DNA of 64,000 nt from Pleurostoma richardsiae (lineage: Eukaryota > Ascomycota > Sordariomycetes > Calosphaeriales > Pleurostomataceae). A model generated the notes under the pieces. It did not search any database and was not told the DNA's origin. It was given only the letters and a program-made list of their open reading frames with translations. Of the stretch, positions 10,814-22,975 are shown piece by piece. Position 1 is the stretch's first letter; each line of letters begins with the position of its first letter. Location of the stretch: contig JANBVO010000007.1 of NCBI GenBank assembly GCA_030052745.1, positions 620,001 to 684,000 of the forward strand, read 5' to 3'. Made by a program: the position numbers and the translations under genes.

Positions 10814-12660
10814 GGCTAATGGTGTATACAGCCTTTCCTAGGCAGGCCTCGAGAGCAAAGAGACTTGCTCAGTGGAAGAAGTTGGCTTAATCCGGATCAC
10901 CACGCAGACGCGTGAAGCAGCGCTGTGACTCCGTACCGGCCGTCGTGTCGTTCGAATCGAAGGAGGCGTGGCTGCAAGCGGTGGAGCAGGCGCGTTGAAC
11001 ACCGTAGCGGAGGTTTGGGAACAACGCGGGTTCAACAAGAACCGAGACTGGGAGGAGCCCAATATATAACGAGGAGAAAGGGAGGTGAGAGGGAGAGGTT
11101 TGAGCGAGGGAATACGGAGGTTGACCGAGGCGAGAAGGGAAAGGGAGGCTCGGCGCTCCTGAGATGGAATGCTGGTCGTCGGATAGTTGTGCTTGTCTCC
11201 GGTATCAACGAGACCCGGCAACAGCAGCCAGCAGAAAGCAAACACGCAGGAGCGGGTTCAGATGCGTTGAACGAAAGTTGGGATAAGATAAGATCAACAG
11301 GTGGAACGAGTGTGGTGGTTGTGACGGAGAGGCCGCGGACCTGTGGGAGTCTGACGCTGAAAGCCGGCTGGCGTTGCTGTGGAAAAGGGATCCGGATCGA
11401 TTCAGGCTTTGTGTGGTGAGTGGGGTCGGCCCAGGTGGCCCTCCTCTCTGATTGGCTTCCTGTCGACTTTTCTTGTGTGCTCTCTTTTCCCGTGTCGGTA
11501 CGTACCCCTCGTAACCAGCCGCACCTCGTACTCCGTCGTGTGGACCGCAGAGTATACAGTACGAGCAGCACAGCTTCGGCTGCCCATCCCTTGAGCATCA
11601 CGCTAGCAGGTGCATGCCATTAGAACTCATATGTGGCAGTCGATGTGCCTTGGCTGGCAAAGTGGTCCGTGGACCCTAGATGGAACCTCGCAACAGGGTT
11701 GTAACACTGTTGTTACTTTGCGCCATCATGTCTCTCACAGCCGGCAAGCCTCAGTTCTCCTCTGTGCGGTCCCCGATGACACTGTGACTGTTGAGAAGAT
11801 TTGTGTTGTTCTCATGTCCGTGACATCGTGTTGCCCAATATATATGTTGCAATCTCCAAAGCTGCCGTGCTTGCCAATGGTCGGGAGCGGCGGCCCGTGA
11901 TATAAGATTGTCAGCCAGTATTGGAACACGTATGGGCACGACGAGAGAGCATCTGGAGGCGACACCATAGTTGGCTATTCTCCTCTTCCTTTCATCTATC
12001 TACCGTTCTAGGCTCTAGAGGTAGTTAGAAACCAGCCATCCATTTTCGAGGACCAAATGATCCGTCAAGCCATATCTTCCGAGACCTCCCTGTATGGCTG
12101 CTGTCTTGACCATCGAAGATGACAAGGCGTCCATGCGGTGGCCAGCGCCCATCAGAGCAAAGCAGGCCTCCTTGAGCAAAGGAGGCTCTCCTCACAGCAC
12201 CCATCGCTCGCCCGTTCCAAATCATGGCCATTCTCCACGGCCTGGACTACCGTTCAGGCATTTGACTGGTCGCATCGCAGCTCGACCACTTCTTTACAGA
12301 AGAGAAAGCAAAACTCCGAGTGATGCAAGTTTCGTGCCAATGTGACGTCAGGCTTCTATTTCAAATATACACGCAAGGGCATGGGCATCCGCGCAACCCA
12401 GGCCAGAGTCGGGTTTCACCATAGAATGGAATGGTGAAGACGATTCGCACAGGGCAGAACGAGGCGAACCGTGAATTGAATAGACCTCAAAACGCCAGGA
12501 CCACGCTAATGATTCTGATAAAAGCAAATGAGGCAATACAATAGAAATTGCAAAAGACTACCGATCCAAGACGGCTGCTGTAGGATGAGGATTCCGATGG
12601 ATGGCCGCTCCGATTTTGTTGCTCTACTTCGGCTCGCCGAGGAATTGGACAACGGGCGGC
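10814..12660. other. CHS7 promoter/leader and 3' side of the cyclin gene
   Basis: Bases 10814-11600 are pyrimidine-rich when read on the minus strand (runs such as CTCTCCCTCTCACCTCCC), as expected for a fungal promoter and leader. They give a spurious 189-codon open frame. From 11600 to 12660 nothing beyond short frames is seen; the cyclin 3' untranslated region should be here. Confidence 0.45.
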
Positions 12661-14948
12661 TCAATTTGGATATTGTCCATGTCCAAGCGGCAGCAGCCTC
12701 TGACTCTGCATTGGCGCAGGCTGCACAGGCGTCACAGGGTGCCGCACTAAACCGCCCCCACTGGACAGCATCTGGTTTTGGAACTCCGGGAGGATCCCAG
12801 TATGGAATTCGTTCCGGCGCCCCAATGGCTGATAATGCATCTGTGTCGGTGGGACGGCGGCGCCGCTGAGGTGATACTCCTGTAGGCTTGCCGAGGGAGG
12901 GGGATAAAGGAGCGTCTTGACGTTCCGAATTGGCCTGTAGGGACTTGAGCGGTGTTCGAGGTAGAAGAGGGGTGAGTTGGAGATTGGTGTATGCACGCCC
13001 GAATGGTGAGAATAGCCCTCGGCAAGTGGGGAAGATATACCGAAACTTGTGGTCAGGTTGTGCACAGGACTCTGGTGTTTCGTGGGAGTGCCGTACGTCG
13101 TCGAGTCCGGCGCAGAACAGAGGCTAGCTGGGTGGGAAGCAGAAGGCACTGGCCCGCTCGTTGCGGAGACGGGGAGCTGCGTTGTCCACGCGGAACTCGT
13201 CGGTGGATACACGGTGGCCATAGCACGGACACCGGGAACCAGGGGCGGCAACGAAAGGGATGACGTCGGTTGTTGTTGATGCTGTTGCTGTGGGTAAGTC
13301 GAGGTGTAAGCGCCTTGGAGTGCAAGGCCATTGGCACTCGTATTGAGAGTCAGACTTGGGACTGGCAGACGAACCCGATCGGGAACCGGCGCTGGTAGTG
13401 GTCGCAGTATGTTCGGCTGGGATGGCTGAGGCGGTTGGCGGCTAGGACGCTTGGCCGGCGGCTCGGTCAGGTCATCCTCTGTCAGACTCCTCTTTCTGGT
13501 GTTTCCGAGATTAGGTCGGGACGCCAGGGGCGAAACGGCCGCTTGCGCCTGATATGGGACGGTCCAATTCTGGCCTGCATCACCTGTATAGTGTACAGGA
13601 CTGGGCGAGTACCTTCTGACACTCGGCGGGGTCGGCTGCATGTAGATGGCAGGCTGTGTATGCTCGGTCGGTGAAGCTAGCGGCGAAGTGAAGCCGGGTC
13701 GGTGAGTCGGTGAAGGAAGTTCGAGGGGTAGACTTTGGTGGGTCTTGGTCATTGGCTCTTTCGCCCGCTTGCAGTATTCCCAGTAGCCCGCCAGCTTGAC
13801 CAACCATTGCTCCCACTCCTCCTTCGATGCCAGGAGACTGTATCGCATGTTGCTCAGAAACTCGACCTCCATCACATGGATCTCTTGCACCGAGATACCC
13901 GACACCTCAGCCCAGGTCTTGTTGGTGTATGTATTGTCGTCGAGGACTTGTGCACACCTCGCGTTAGTGACCATTTGAATATTGACGCAACGCCCAACTT
14001 ACACTTATTCCCCAACATCAACGCCACTGTCAATAGCCGGTACTCGCTTCCTGCTCGGCCCCTGACTGTGGGGTTTGTCATTTTGAGCCTGTATATGAAC
14101 ATCAGAGCCAGTAAGACGACGTTTTGTGTGACCTGGGTCGTTCGCAGCACCGTCTCGACCCATTTCGTGAATTGGGGCGACGGGATGGCCTCTGCGGCAA
14201 GCCGCGGGACCGGAAGTATGGAAGACTGTTCGTGAACAGCCTCTGCTGCTCTGAGAGTCTGGGGTGCTTCAAACCAGAAGAGGCAGGTGATCTGGATTAT
14301 GGCTGATTAGCCAGCAAGCCTAAACAGACACAGCCACGGGCTCCTTCAGCTTACTTGAGCTGCAAATTCGGACAGATCTCCGTCCTCTGGGTCAAGGCAG
14401 GACGGCAGTTTCAGACTGTGCATCGTTAAGGAGGGCGAGCCTCTTCTTGAGATCCCAGTCGTCGAGCTCGGTGCCATTATGTGATCCTTGTGGGAAGTAA
14501 CGGGCGTCGAATGTTGAGTGGAGTGGTGCGATGAGGGTTGAGGTCTCCTCGATGGAACCGTATGCCGCGATACTGGCTGTGGAAGAGACGGGTTTTGATT
14601 GGAGTAGCCACTGTAACTTTGACGAAGCGTCTGTTGGATTTCGGCCAGCCCAGCCGTCCTAGATTTCTCCGTTTGGCCCAGGGCTGTGGGATAGGCAGAT
14701 AGGGGGGCATGATGATGATGCTCGTAGGAAGCGAGGTTAGGGGCTTGGTATGTCGTTCCCATGTCGTCCGCGGGAGGCGTGCGAAGGCCACAGCAGGACG
14801 TGGCAGGCTTCTGAGAATGACTGTTCCCCGCGAACTGTTCGAAGGGACTTTGAGATCGCTTGAGTGACTCTGCTCTCTGGCCAGAGTCCAACCGAGCTGG
14901 CGAGGGGAGAAAGGTGTAGTATGTTGAGGAAGGTACACTCGAATACAT
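12661..14948 (-). CDS. Pho80/Clg1-type cyclin
   Basis: Regulatory partner of a Pho85-like cyclin-dependent kinase, by family. Minus-strand exons 14948..14355, 14291..14003 and 13946..12661 join in frame to 722 residues. The cyclin fold spans exon 2 and the start of exon 3: ITCLFWFE, then VETVLRTTQVTQNVVLLALMF (first helices), SEYRLLTVALMLGNKFLDDN across the second junction, and TWAEVSGISVQEIHVMEVEF followed by WEQWLVKLAGYWEY. The N-terminal 200 residues and the last ~330 are low-complexity and rich in Ser, Pro, His and Gln, as in the long Clg1-like cyclins of filamentous fungi. Splice sites are canonical (GTAAGC/CAG and GTAAGT/AAG). A long CT-rich region precedes the start, which may be a structured leader. 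The choice of ATG at 14948 is by frame and is not tested against a stop. Confidence 0.87.
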
Positions 14949-16112
14949 CGGCGGATAGTCGTGATCTCGCGGTTAGGGAACGGCGACGAATCAATGTGCG
15001 TCTCGTGGAGGGGCGAACTGTTGTGAGGCCCCAAGCCCGAAGTTCTGAACTTCGAATGCGGGCACTGTGTTTTGAGGAATCGGATGTGCTTGCCTCGCAG
15101 GCCCAAGTTATCGTCGCCCGGATCCTATTCACAGCGACCCTATTATCCAGCCGAAGTCGAGGAGACCTTTCCCCACACCTATTATTGTATTGTCCGTCGG
15201 CCACAGAGTTTCCACCGCACAATTGCTTGTTACTTCTCTCCAGAAGACTCCCAGCATTTCTAGGCCATATCTACCGCACAGGCCCCTTGCTGCAAAGAGG
15301 AAGCTGCGGAGCAGCGCGAACGGGAAGGTACCGCTATTTGAAAGCTGGAAGCGGCGGGACGTGGCTCCGGCGAGCTCTGACGCAAGGTCTCTCGATTCAC
15401 GGTGCAGAGACGTCAAGGACTCGGGACGGGTCACGAAGACTTCGAAGAGGCACAGAGGACTGGGCAAAGCGTGCAAGTCTTTCTCCCGGGTCTCTTGCGG
15501 CTTTGAAAGAGGGTTCGGCAACGGCTGCAAGATGCAAGGATGGCAGGACGAGAGAAGCAGGGAAACCGGGGAGGTCTGAGACTCCAGTAGCCTGCCAGCA
15601 AGCGGACGACGAGTGTGGGAAGTGAAAGACAGGAGAGAGATAGAGAAAGAGTAGAGAGACGGAGATGGGAAAAGACCAGGACAGAAGTAGTAGACCGAGG
15701 GGAAGACAAGAAAAGGCCCGCGGCGCCGGCCTACTACGGTTTTTGGTCTGTTGAGAGAACGAAACTTACATTCACATCCACACGCATCGAAAGCGGTTGC
15801 GTGGTTGCCGTGTAGAGTAAGTATCAAAGCAAGGTGCAGTGTGTGCGTGGTCTGTCGTCTCCAGGTGTGCCTGTGTGTGTAAAGTGTGCGTGTTAGTGTG
15901 GGCAAGCCAAGGTACAGGCTGGCTGTGGATTGGCTACCTAGCGCCTCCTCCACGGGCCCTTGTCGTTCATTCATTGCTGCTCCCTGGCAAAATTGCGCTT
16001 GGGGCTGCGGTCCACCGTATGCAGGTCCAGCGCCGTACTGTGCCGGGGTTCCCAGAGTTCCGTGGCCTCCAGAGCAAGAGAGTGGACGGCCTGGCTGTGT
16101 CCCGTCCTGCAC
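14949..16112 (-). promoter_or_regulatory. Long pyrimidine-rich leader/promoter of the cyclin gene
   Basis: More than 1 kb upstream of the cyclin start is CT-rich on the coding strand, especially around 15600-15700 where CTCT runs dominate. The region holds several long open frames on the minus strand (for example 15129-16112), but they are driven by composition and show no domain. A long leader with upstream ORFs is the most economical reading. Confidence 0.45.
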
Positions 16113-16380
16113 ACAAACATGTAACTGTTAGGCGGCTACCTGAGGTACCTTGCTGCGGGCCTGGACACCGGGGGCCGGGTCAGCCTAGGGGGGTGAAGAT
16201 GGGAGGTACCGCGCTACCAGAGGGATGCAAATAGGGGGTACCGCCTGCTACCTCCCAGTGGAATACGGAATTGATGCGGTAAGAGACGGCAGGAGACATG
16301 GAGCTGATCAAATCCATGGATGGTGGATGGATGGAGTCTACTCCGTACTCCGTGCTGGTGACCTGGAGTTACAGGGTGCC

Positions 16381-16660
16381 TACCTAGGTAAGGTAGGTGC
16401 CTAAGGTAAGGTACCTTAGGTCCACGGTAGGCGGAATGTACCTATCTTTCGGCCTACCGCAAAAGTACCTCTGACTAGTCCGTATGGCCCCTCGGTCATT
16501 CCATATGGGGCATAACGTTAACCTGGAAAGTAAAAGTGTTGGATTTGCACCTAAAGTAGGGAAAGCCTGAGGGGGGAGTGTACCTAGGACGGCAAGAGAG
16601 TGAGGAGTAGTTACTCCGTACTGTACGTAAACTACCTAGGTACCTAACGTACGTACCTTG
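16381..16660. repeat. TACCTAGGTA/AGGTACCT palindromic block
   Basis: Dense overlapping copies of CCTAGGTA, AAGGTAAGG and GGTACCTTAGG occur at 16381-16445. Further copies (ACTACCTAGGTACCTAACGTACGTACC) occur at 16632-16658. GGTACC-centred copies flank them at 16140-16255. The block lies upstream of the cyclin leader and belongs to the window-wide palindrome family. Confidence 0.7.
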
Positions 16661-19600
16661 AGATTCCCAGCTTCCATTCCCGTCACGGGTCAAACAGCGC
16701 TCAGGTCGTTCGGCACCGCGGATCAAAGTTCCTTCGCTGACTTAGACCTCGCCTTTCTTGCTCATTACATGCACTCTCTCCACCTACGTTAGGTATCGAT
16801 CAACAAGCAGGGTAGGCTGTACTTTGATGTATCGAGGCGCCTGGCATCCAGGAAACCCTCTTTCCTTTGCCTCCAGCTCATCTCATCTGCCAGGAGCCTC
16901 AGAATACCTGGGCAAAAGGCTACGGAAAGTTTTGCGAACCTTTGATATATGTATCCGCTATCGGCTAGTCGCCTGTGGATGGATATACGGGTGCGGTGTT
17001 ATCTGGTGATGCGGGTCTTGCAAGCTCCTTTCTTGTGCTCGTGACAGTTGCGTTGGTAGGCTGGCTGGCTAGCTGGGCTGCGCGTCTCTGCTTGTGCGGC
17101 GGTCCTTTACTCTAGAACGCCATGAGCCCAGACTACTCCCGAAGGAGCCAGGAGGGAGGAGTTGGGAAAAGATCTCACTTTCCAGGTTATGAAGGGAGGA
17201 GGTCACAGTGTACCGTCACACTGTCCCGGTCCAGAGTACGACTGCTCTTGCCCGCCGTTCGTTTCTTCACAGGCTATCCCCTCCATCCATCCATACGGGG
17301 GATACGTACCGTTGATACTGACAACAGCCCCTGTTAGCGTCACTGTCTCGTGGGCAGGCAAAGGACATGGTGACACGGCCTACTCGTGAGGTTTAGTGGG
17401 AACAATCAAGAGCGATGCCCAGAGACTCAGCGAGTGGTGTCGGTCAGATGTACGGTACTTGGGCTTGGAGGAAGAGGAGAGGGTACAAGCTCCTTCTGCT
17501 CCCTTACTGGCGTGTGTATCCACGCAAGCCTCTGCCCTGGCTCGAACAGGCTGGAGGCAGGACGAGATCCACCCCGCCAAACTCTTCCGCACCGTGTGAT
17601 GGTACCCAAGTCAGCGTGTATCAAAGGCGGTGCCGTCAGTCCGTCAAAGAGATCCGGATCCTCGCTACCCAATTGTCTCAAGACAACGGTCTATCCGTCC
17701 CATGAAGCGCGATGCACCCTCTTCTCCTCTCTAAAGCAGGAGCAGGTATTTGCGCCGTGATCATGATCAGGGCAATGGAACGAAGAGATAACGGAGACAT
17801 GGGATAACAAGCCCAAACATCGACTCAGAGCGTCACGCGCACCGTGTCCAGAATGCTGGGACCAAAAACCATCGATAAACCGTTATCTTCTCACCCCCTC
17901 TTGACCTTTCTCTTTTGAGCACTTTGCCCGCAGAGAAACCCAAGGACTACGGCGGGGCAGAGGCCGGCTAATTGCAGAGACTGGTCGGAAAGGTCTTGCT
18001 CTCGAGAGAACCGGCAAGCTGACCGACCGCTTGCAGGCAATAAAATCAAGGATGAGCGAGCATCATGGGCCACCCGGCGATGGCTGTGTTTGGAGCAATG
18101 TATGAGTAGTGTGGTACTCCGGGATGACCCCATATTAGCGTCGCAGAGTTTGGGGATCTAAGACCAGGCTTGGGAACACCACCAAGCTGGCCGGCGGCAA
18201 TTGGGGGCGGCGTCGGCATCAGTGTCAGGCGACAAATCTGCTCATTGAGCATCCGGCTGCTGCGGGCATATCCAATAGAGTCATCCGTCATCACCCATCG
18301 TGGTCGGCTCGTTCTGCACTACAGATTCGTACAGTCAAGGTCTTTCTCTGGCCGCTTGTGCAAGACCAGCAACCAGCCGGACCACCCTCGTGCCGCCACC
18401 GAGCCTACTTGTTGAGCGGCGGAGGGTCCCTGACGAAACGACGACAATGTTTGCCGAGTCCGCCGTATCGGGCCAGTTACGGGGGGCGAACGAGCATGAC
18501 TAGGAACGTCCTGGAGGAGGGCGGAAGTGCGCTCGGCGACAGTGTCAGCTTTGGATGGCTGCTCCGAATACAGTACTGTGATAGTTAATCCAAGCTGTTG
18601 TGATCTCGGCCCTGCAGGGGCACCCCGTTCTTTTGGCGAGATGACGCCCTGTCCGTGGTCTAACGATACCGCGCGCCTCAGACAATTCGAGTGCTATGTC
18701 CAACGCAGACAACCCACGAGGAAGAGAAGATGACACCTATGGCATGAGCGCCGTTCGCCCTCGCAGCCTTACCTAGTTGGCTTTCCTGTCCAGTGGTTTG
18801 ATACAGGTCAACTCCTAGGTTATGGAGGCATGTTCACCAAACTTCACCCGTAGGAAGCGGGAGCTTTGGGACGCGTGCCAGACCGTGGGTTTGCACTGTG
18901 TATCAATTTAGCTGGGACGCAATTGGAGATCCTGATGATTCTCGAGGTCCAGAGGGCGGTGTCTATTTAGAGAGCGATAGAGCCACTCCAGCGCGTTTTT
19001 TGTGCCCACCAGTCAAGGGGTGACCTGCTGTCTCCTGGCTTCAGAAAGTCTTGACGCCTTGCATTATCACTGCCGCATAGAGGAGAGTTGCTCCGTACAG
19101 TATAGCACTATACGTGTGTGTCCTAGTAGGCAGGCAGAACTGTCGGGGCACCACTTATCCTGGCGGGTTGGACGGAGTGGGCAAGGTACGAGCAATAGAT
19201 AGTGTGTGTTAGTATGCAGACGTTGAAAACAGGAGGATATGATTGGAGTGGCAGGTTGTTGTGTGGTAGTATGGCGTCGGTGTCTCGTCTTTCGACCAAG
19301 GCCAGGAGCAACTGGCATTTCATTTGGGGTCTTGCAACGGATACGAGGCCTGGTCGCATTCCTTCGCGTGTAAGTACCATTAATCATCTCGTCAATCAAT
19401 TGTGCGGCGATCTCATCCGTGAAGTTTCAGGAGCGACTGGCGACAGCAATGACACGAGCATCTGCGTCGGCCCAGTTGTGAAAGGCATGGACACCGTCTC
19501 CCCCACTTAACTATCCTCCAACTGACCTAGGCTCTGGTGCTTTACAATAACCGGCTTGCCCCTGTGCTTTTGCTAAACGAACGGGACACTCGTAATGCAC

Positions 19601-19770
19601 ACTCCCGGATACATTCACTGCCCATGTATCCAGGCACCTACATAGCAAGGGCTGAAATCTCGGGGGAGTACAGTTGGAACCAGGGATGTCACTGCATCAA
19701 CCTTCGGCTGAACAGCGTTTCTTCGGTCGTGACCGGCACCGTCTACTCTATTGTTGTGTGAACACCCTCT

Positions 19771-19804
19771 ACCTCACCCATCGTCATTGGTTCATGGGTG
19801 AGGT
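19771..19804. repeat. Perfect 10-bp inverted repeat
   Basis: ACCTCACCCA and TGGGTGAGGT are perfectly complementary across a 14-base loop. The repeat lies in gene-free DNA. It may be a hairpin in a transcript or a factor-binding dyad. Confidence 0.65.
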
Positions 19805-21660
19805 ACCAGGCGCGGGCTCCATGCCGCAGCACCGCGCTCGTGAGTCGTCGTGATTAATGTCTGATTGAGCCCGCCGTGACTATTCTGGGCTGACAAGGTT
19901 GAGCAGCCCAAACGACCAGCAGCAGATCCGCGGCGTCAGCCAACAAAATGCCTCCGTCGTTTGCGTCATGTCGGCGTCTGTCTGCTCTGATCCAGGCCAT
20001 CGCACACAGTTAGGGGCAACATAGGCTCCAGCAGAGTGGGTTCGCTAGAAGCATCCAGAGGCGCCGGCCATTGCGAATGCATCATCAACCGAGACGGGCG
20101 CCAAGAGATCACCGCGCCACATTGATTGGAAGTCTAGACTGTTGGACTAAAGGTGGGATCTTCGGGCGGCCAGGCGACGAGGGCCGCACGTCTGTATTCA
20201 AACCGTATCTCCTGCGTTATGGCGGAGCCCGGAGTAGTAGAGCAAGTGATGAAGATGACAATGGCACGAGAATGTCAATGCAGCAGGTCACTAACATGCT
20301 GTTTCAAAGGAGGCGCCCGTTCGGAATACGGAACCGCCCCGCGCTACCCAGCCTCCCTTGCTAGCAACAGTGCACCGCTGCCACCGCAAGCCCAGGAAGC
20401 AACTTACCTACTGTTTCTCACATCCAGATCATGTCAGTTAGGAATGTCATCCTTGAGCTGCCGGGAAAGGCAGGGTAGGTAGCAAAAGGTGCCTAATTTA
20501 TCTCTCATCCTGCATGTCAACGTCAGCCCCCGCCCGCTCTCTGGTGGAGGATCAAAACACGCCGTACAGCCTTGCCTGCACCCGTTTCTTAAATACTCCC
20601 AGCGTCAAGGTACCCAGAGTAGATTCAGCTTTCAAAGAAGGCAGCTGCGCAGAGGACATTGACAAGGGCTCAAGACCGGCCTACCCAGTGTCCGGGCGTG
20701 GCTTGCCTCTGCGCTTTCTCTCTTCTAGTCTCGGTTGAAAATATCAAGCAAAAGATAGTCACTGGTTCGTGCGCCGCTCTACGCGCCGCCCTACACGCCC
20801 GGTTTCCGTGTTTTCGAGCCCTGGCCGGCGGTCACAAGACGAGGCGGCAGCTGCTGCACAGCGGAGCCAGGATGGGAGACCCGAGACTCTCTCGACTCTC
20901 TTTCATCGAGTCTGGCTGTTCTCCTGGATGGTTGGATCGTCGCCAGTCACGGCATCCTCGCTATGTCGTTGGTGGCCTAATATGGGCGGGACGGTTCGGC
21001 TGCGGATGGAGGAGTGTTGTGGGTGCCGTTCTCCACCTCATACGCAGGCATGTACTCGAGTTACTATGTGCGCCCCGGGCAACAGAGCGGCAGCCCTCGT
21101 CAAGATATGCAGTGCAATACCATTAGCATGGATCCATCCTCTGTTTCGGAGGCTGCTTCCAAGCGCCAGCCATTGCAACGATGGGCCGTCTCACAGACTC
21201 TTCTGCTTTTTGCAGTATCCCTGACTTGTCTCCAATAGGTTTTGCAGTCAAGTGTTCTACCCAGTTCTGCCAGCGGCCACCATGCGAGGCCGGGTCACCT
21301 GCGCCCGGGGAATGGTATCAGCCCCTTTTCATCGCATTTTGGGAGTCCATACCGGTAGATTAGGAGCGAAAGCAAACATCTAATGTTACCTCGCGCAACT
21401 CCAGCCTCGTCAGCAATCATCATTTCGCCGTCGCGAGACACGCCGATCAATATGTCACTTCTTAGGTACTGTGGCAGCACCGTAACTCCGTACAACTAGA
21501 AGCATAGGTGACAGCAGCCAAGATCGCTGCAGTTCCTACGTGTTACCTGTACATAGCTGCAAAGGCAGATGATCTCCCTTGATCGTGGTCCATGTCCCAG
21601 CCAACATACAATTGGCGATGTACCCCAATCAAGATTCTCGCTCGCGGCGATGGCCCTGCT

Positions 21661-21710
21661 GAGATTGAGACTCCTGTTTCTCCACGTATGAGAACCAACG
21701 TCTCAATCTC
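21661..21710. repeat. 11-bp inverted repeat with imperfect extension
   Basis: GAGATTGAGAC and GTCTCAATCTC pair perfectly over a 28-base loop. The outer bases continue to pair if a short AATC insertion on the right arm is allowed (TGCT left, AGC right). This is consistent with a small degenerate element or a hairpin-forming transcript. Confidence 0.65.
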
Positions 21711-22975
21711 AATCAGCTAGGCACCCACATACCTCCAGTGTAGATAGAGTATTGTACGCAACCTAGCAGCTCCTAGCAACATCTAGCCATCTGGCCGCTG
21801 GGCCATGGTCAAAGTCGGTCGGTCTTCGCCGCCCGCAACAGGCACGCCGTGAGCCGCTCAGTCCGTACAGAGTTCCGCAAACGCGCGGATTCTGCTGGGG
21901 GAAGAGTATCCTCCTCCATCGTCCCTCTGGGACGCGGCGTTGATGCGTCTTTGGGTTTTCCATAATCAACTGCCGACCAAGTTTGGCAAGATTCGGCGAT
22001 CTACTGCAGGGCGTGTCATTGTCCTTCAAGGAGGGGAGGAGGGGGGGAGACGGGCCAAGCCTTTGTTTTTCACCCCAGTGAGGAGCGGCGGAAGACACGA
22101 AGCGGCCAAGTCCGCGTGCGGCATGAACAACTTGTGACTTTGCACCATTGTGTACGTGACTTCTCTACGGAGTACTGATTCATTCAGCATCTATCACCGT
22201 AATAGTTTGACGGCTCCAAGACCTGAATTATCCCGTCTGTACGCCCCGGCGTTCAAACCCATACGGCCATCCATTAGTGTACCCAGCTGCCCAGCAAGTC
22301 CAGCTAAGCCAGGAACCCAAGGCGTTACGACCCGCCGCCTGCCGAAGATGCAGCTCTTGTAATCCGTACCTGTGAGCCACCGAGCGCTCTGGCCCCAGCT
22401 CTGTTCTCGTGGCCCAAGCCTCGTAACTGGAAAAAGCCATGGGCCGGTGGGAGGATAACCTTGCCGGTCTTCGTCAACGACGATGCGGGTCAGTCCTCTC
22501 ACGGCTCAAGCGAGGATTGTCCGGACATCGCCTTCCGCCACCCGAGCTTGGTCGTACGGACTACTACGATCAACAAGGATCATCACAGTAAGCACTGGTG
22601 GTTGTCTTGTGCGTTTTCGCAAGTAGACATTTAGCCATTGAAGCTGGAAGGAGAGCGGGCGGCTAGGACCGATAGGATCCCAAGACAACGGACTGCAAAG
22701 ACCGGATACTGATATCGCATACGATAAACTATTATACCTACATCCTCCAGGCCTTTTCGTGACCATCTTGGCCGGTTCGATCCTGAAATCTCATACGACC
22801 AACTGCTCTGGCTCCGGACATGGACGTATAGTTGTTTTCGTCTCCATCACATCAATGGATATGAAATTGCGCCCCTTCGCTCTCGCACAACGCACATACA
22901 GCTGATTTGACAGAGGCTCCCATCCTTTGTCATCCCTAATCCAGGCACCTGAGCAGCCGTGACAGGCGCGGTTTA

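Larger units (their letters stand above)
16700..22975. other. 6-kb region without a supportable gene
   Basis: Many frames of 60-160 codons occur on both strands, but none shows a domain, coherent splice sites or coding-like composition over any length. The segment 20870-21240 is the most coding-like in patches. Two perfect inverted repeats lie inside, at 19771-19804 and 21661-21710. It could hold regulatory DNA, non-coding transcripts or ancient element remains. Confidence 0.45.

Noticed and set aside
11032-11601. 189-codon open frame upstream of CHS7
   Set aside because: Pyrimidine-rich leader sequence with no recognisable protein features.
15129-16112. 327-codon open frame on the minus strand
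   Set aside because: Composition follows the CT-rich leader; no domain, and it overlaps the expected promoter of the cyclin gene.
20659-21238. Overlapping frames of 155, 151 and 74 codons
   Set aside because: Three frames open at once, no conserved motif; only weak coding-like patches, noted under the gene-free region.
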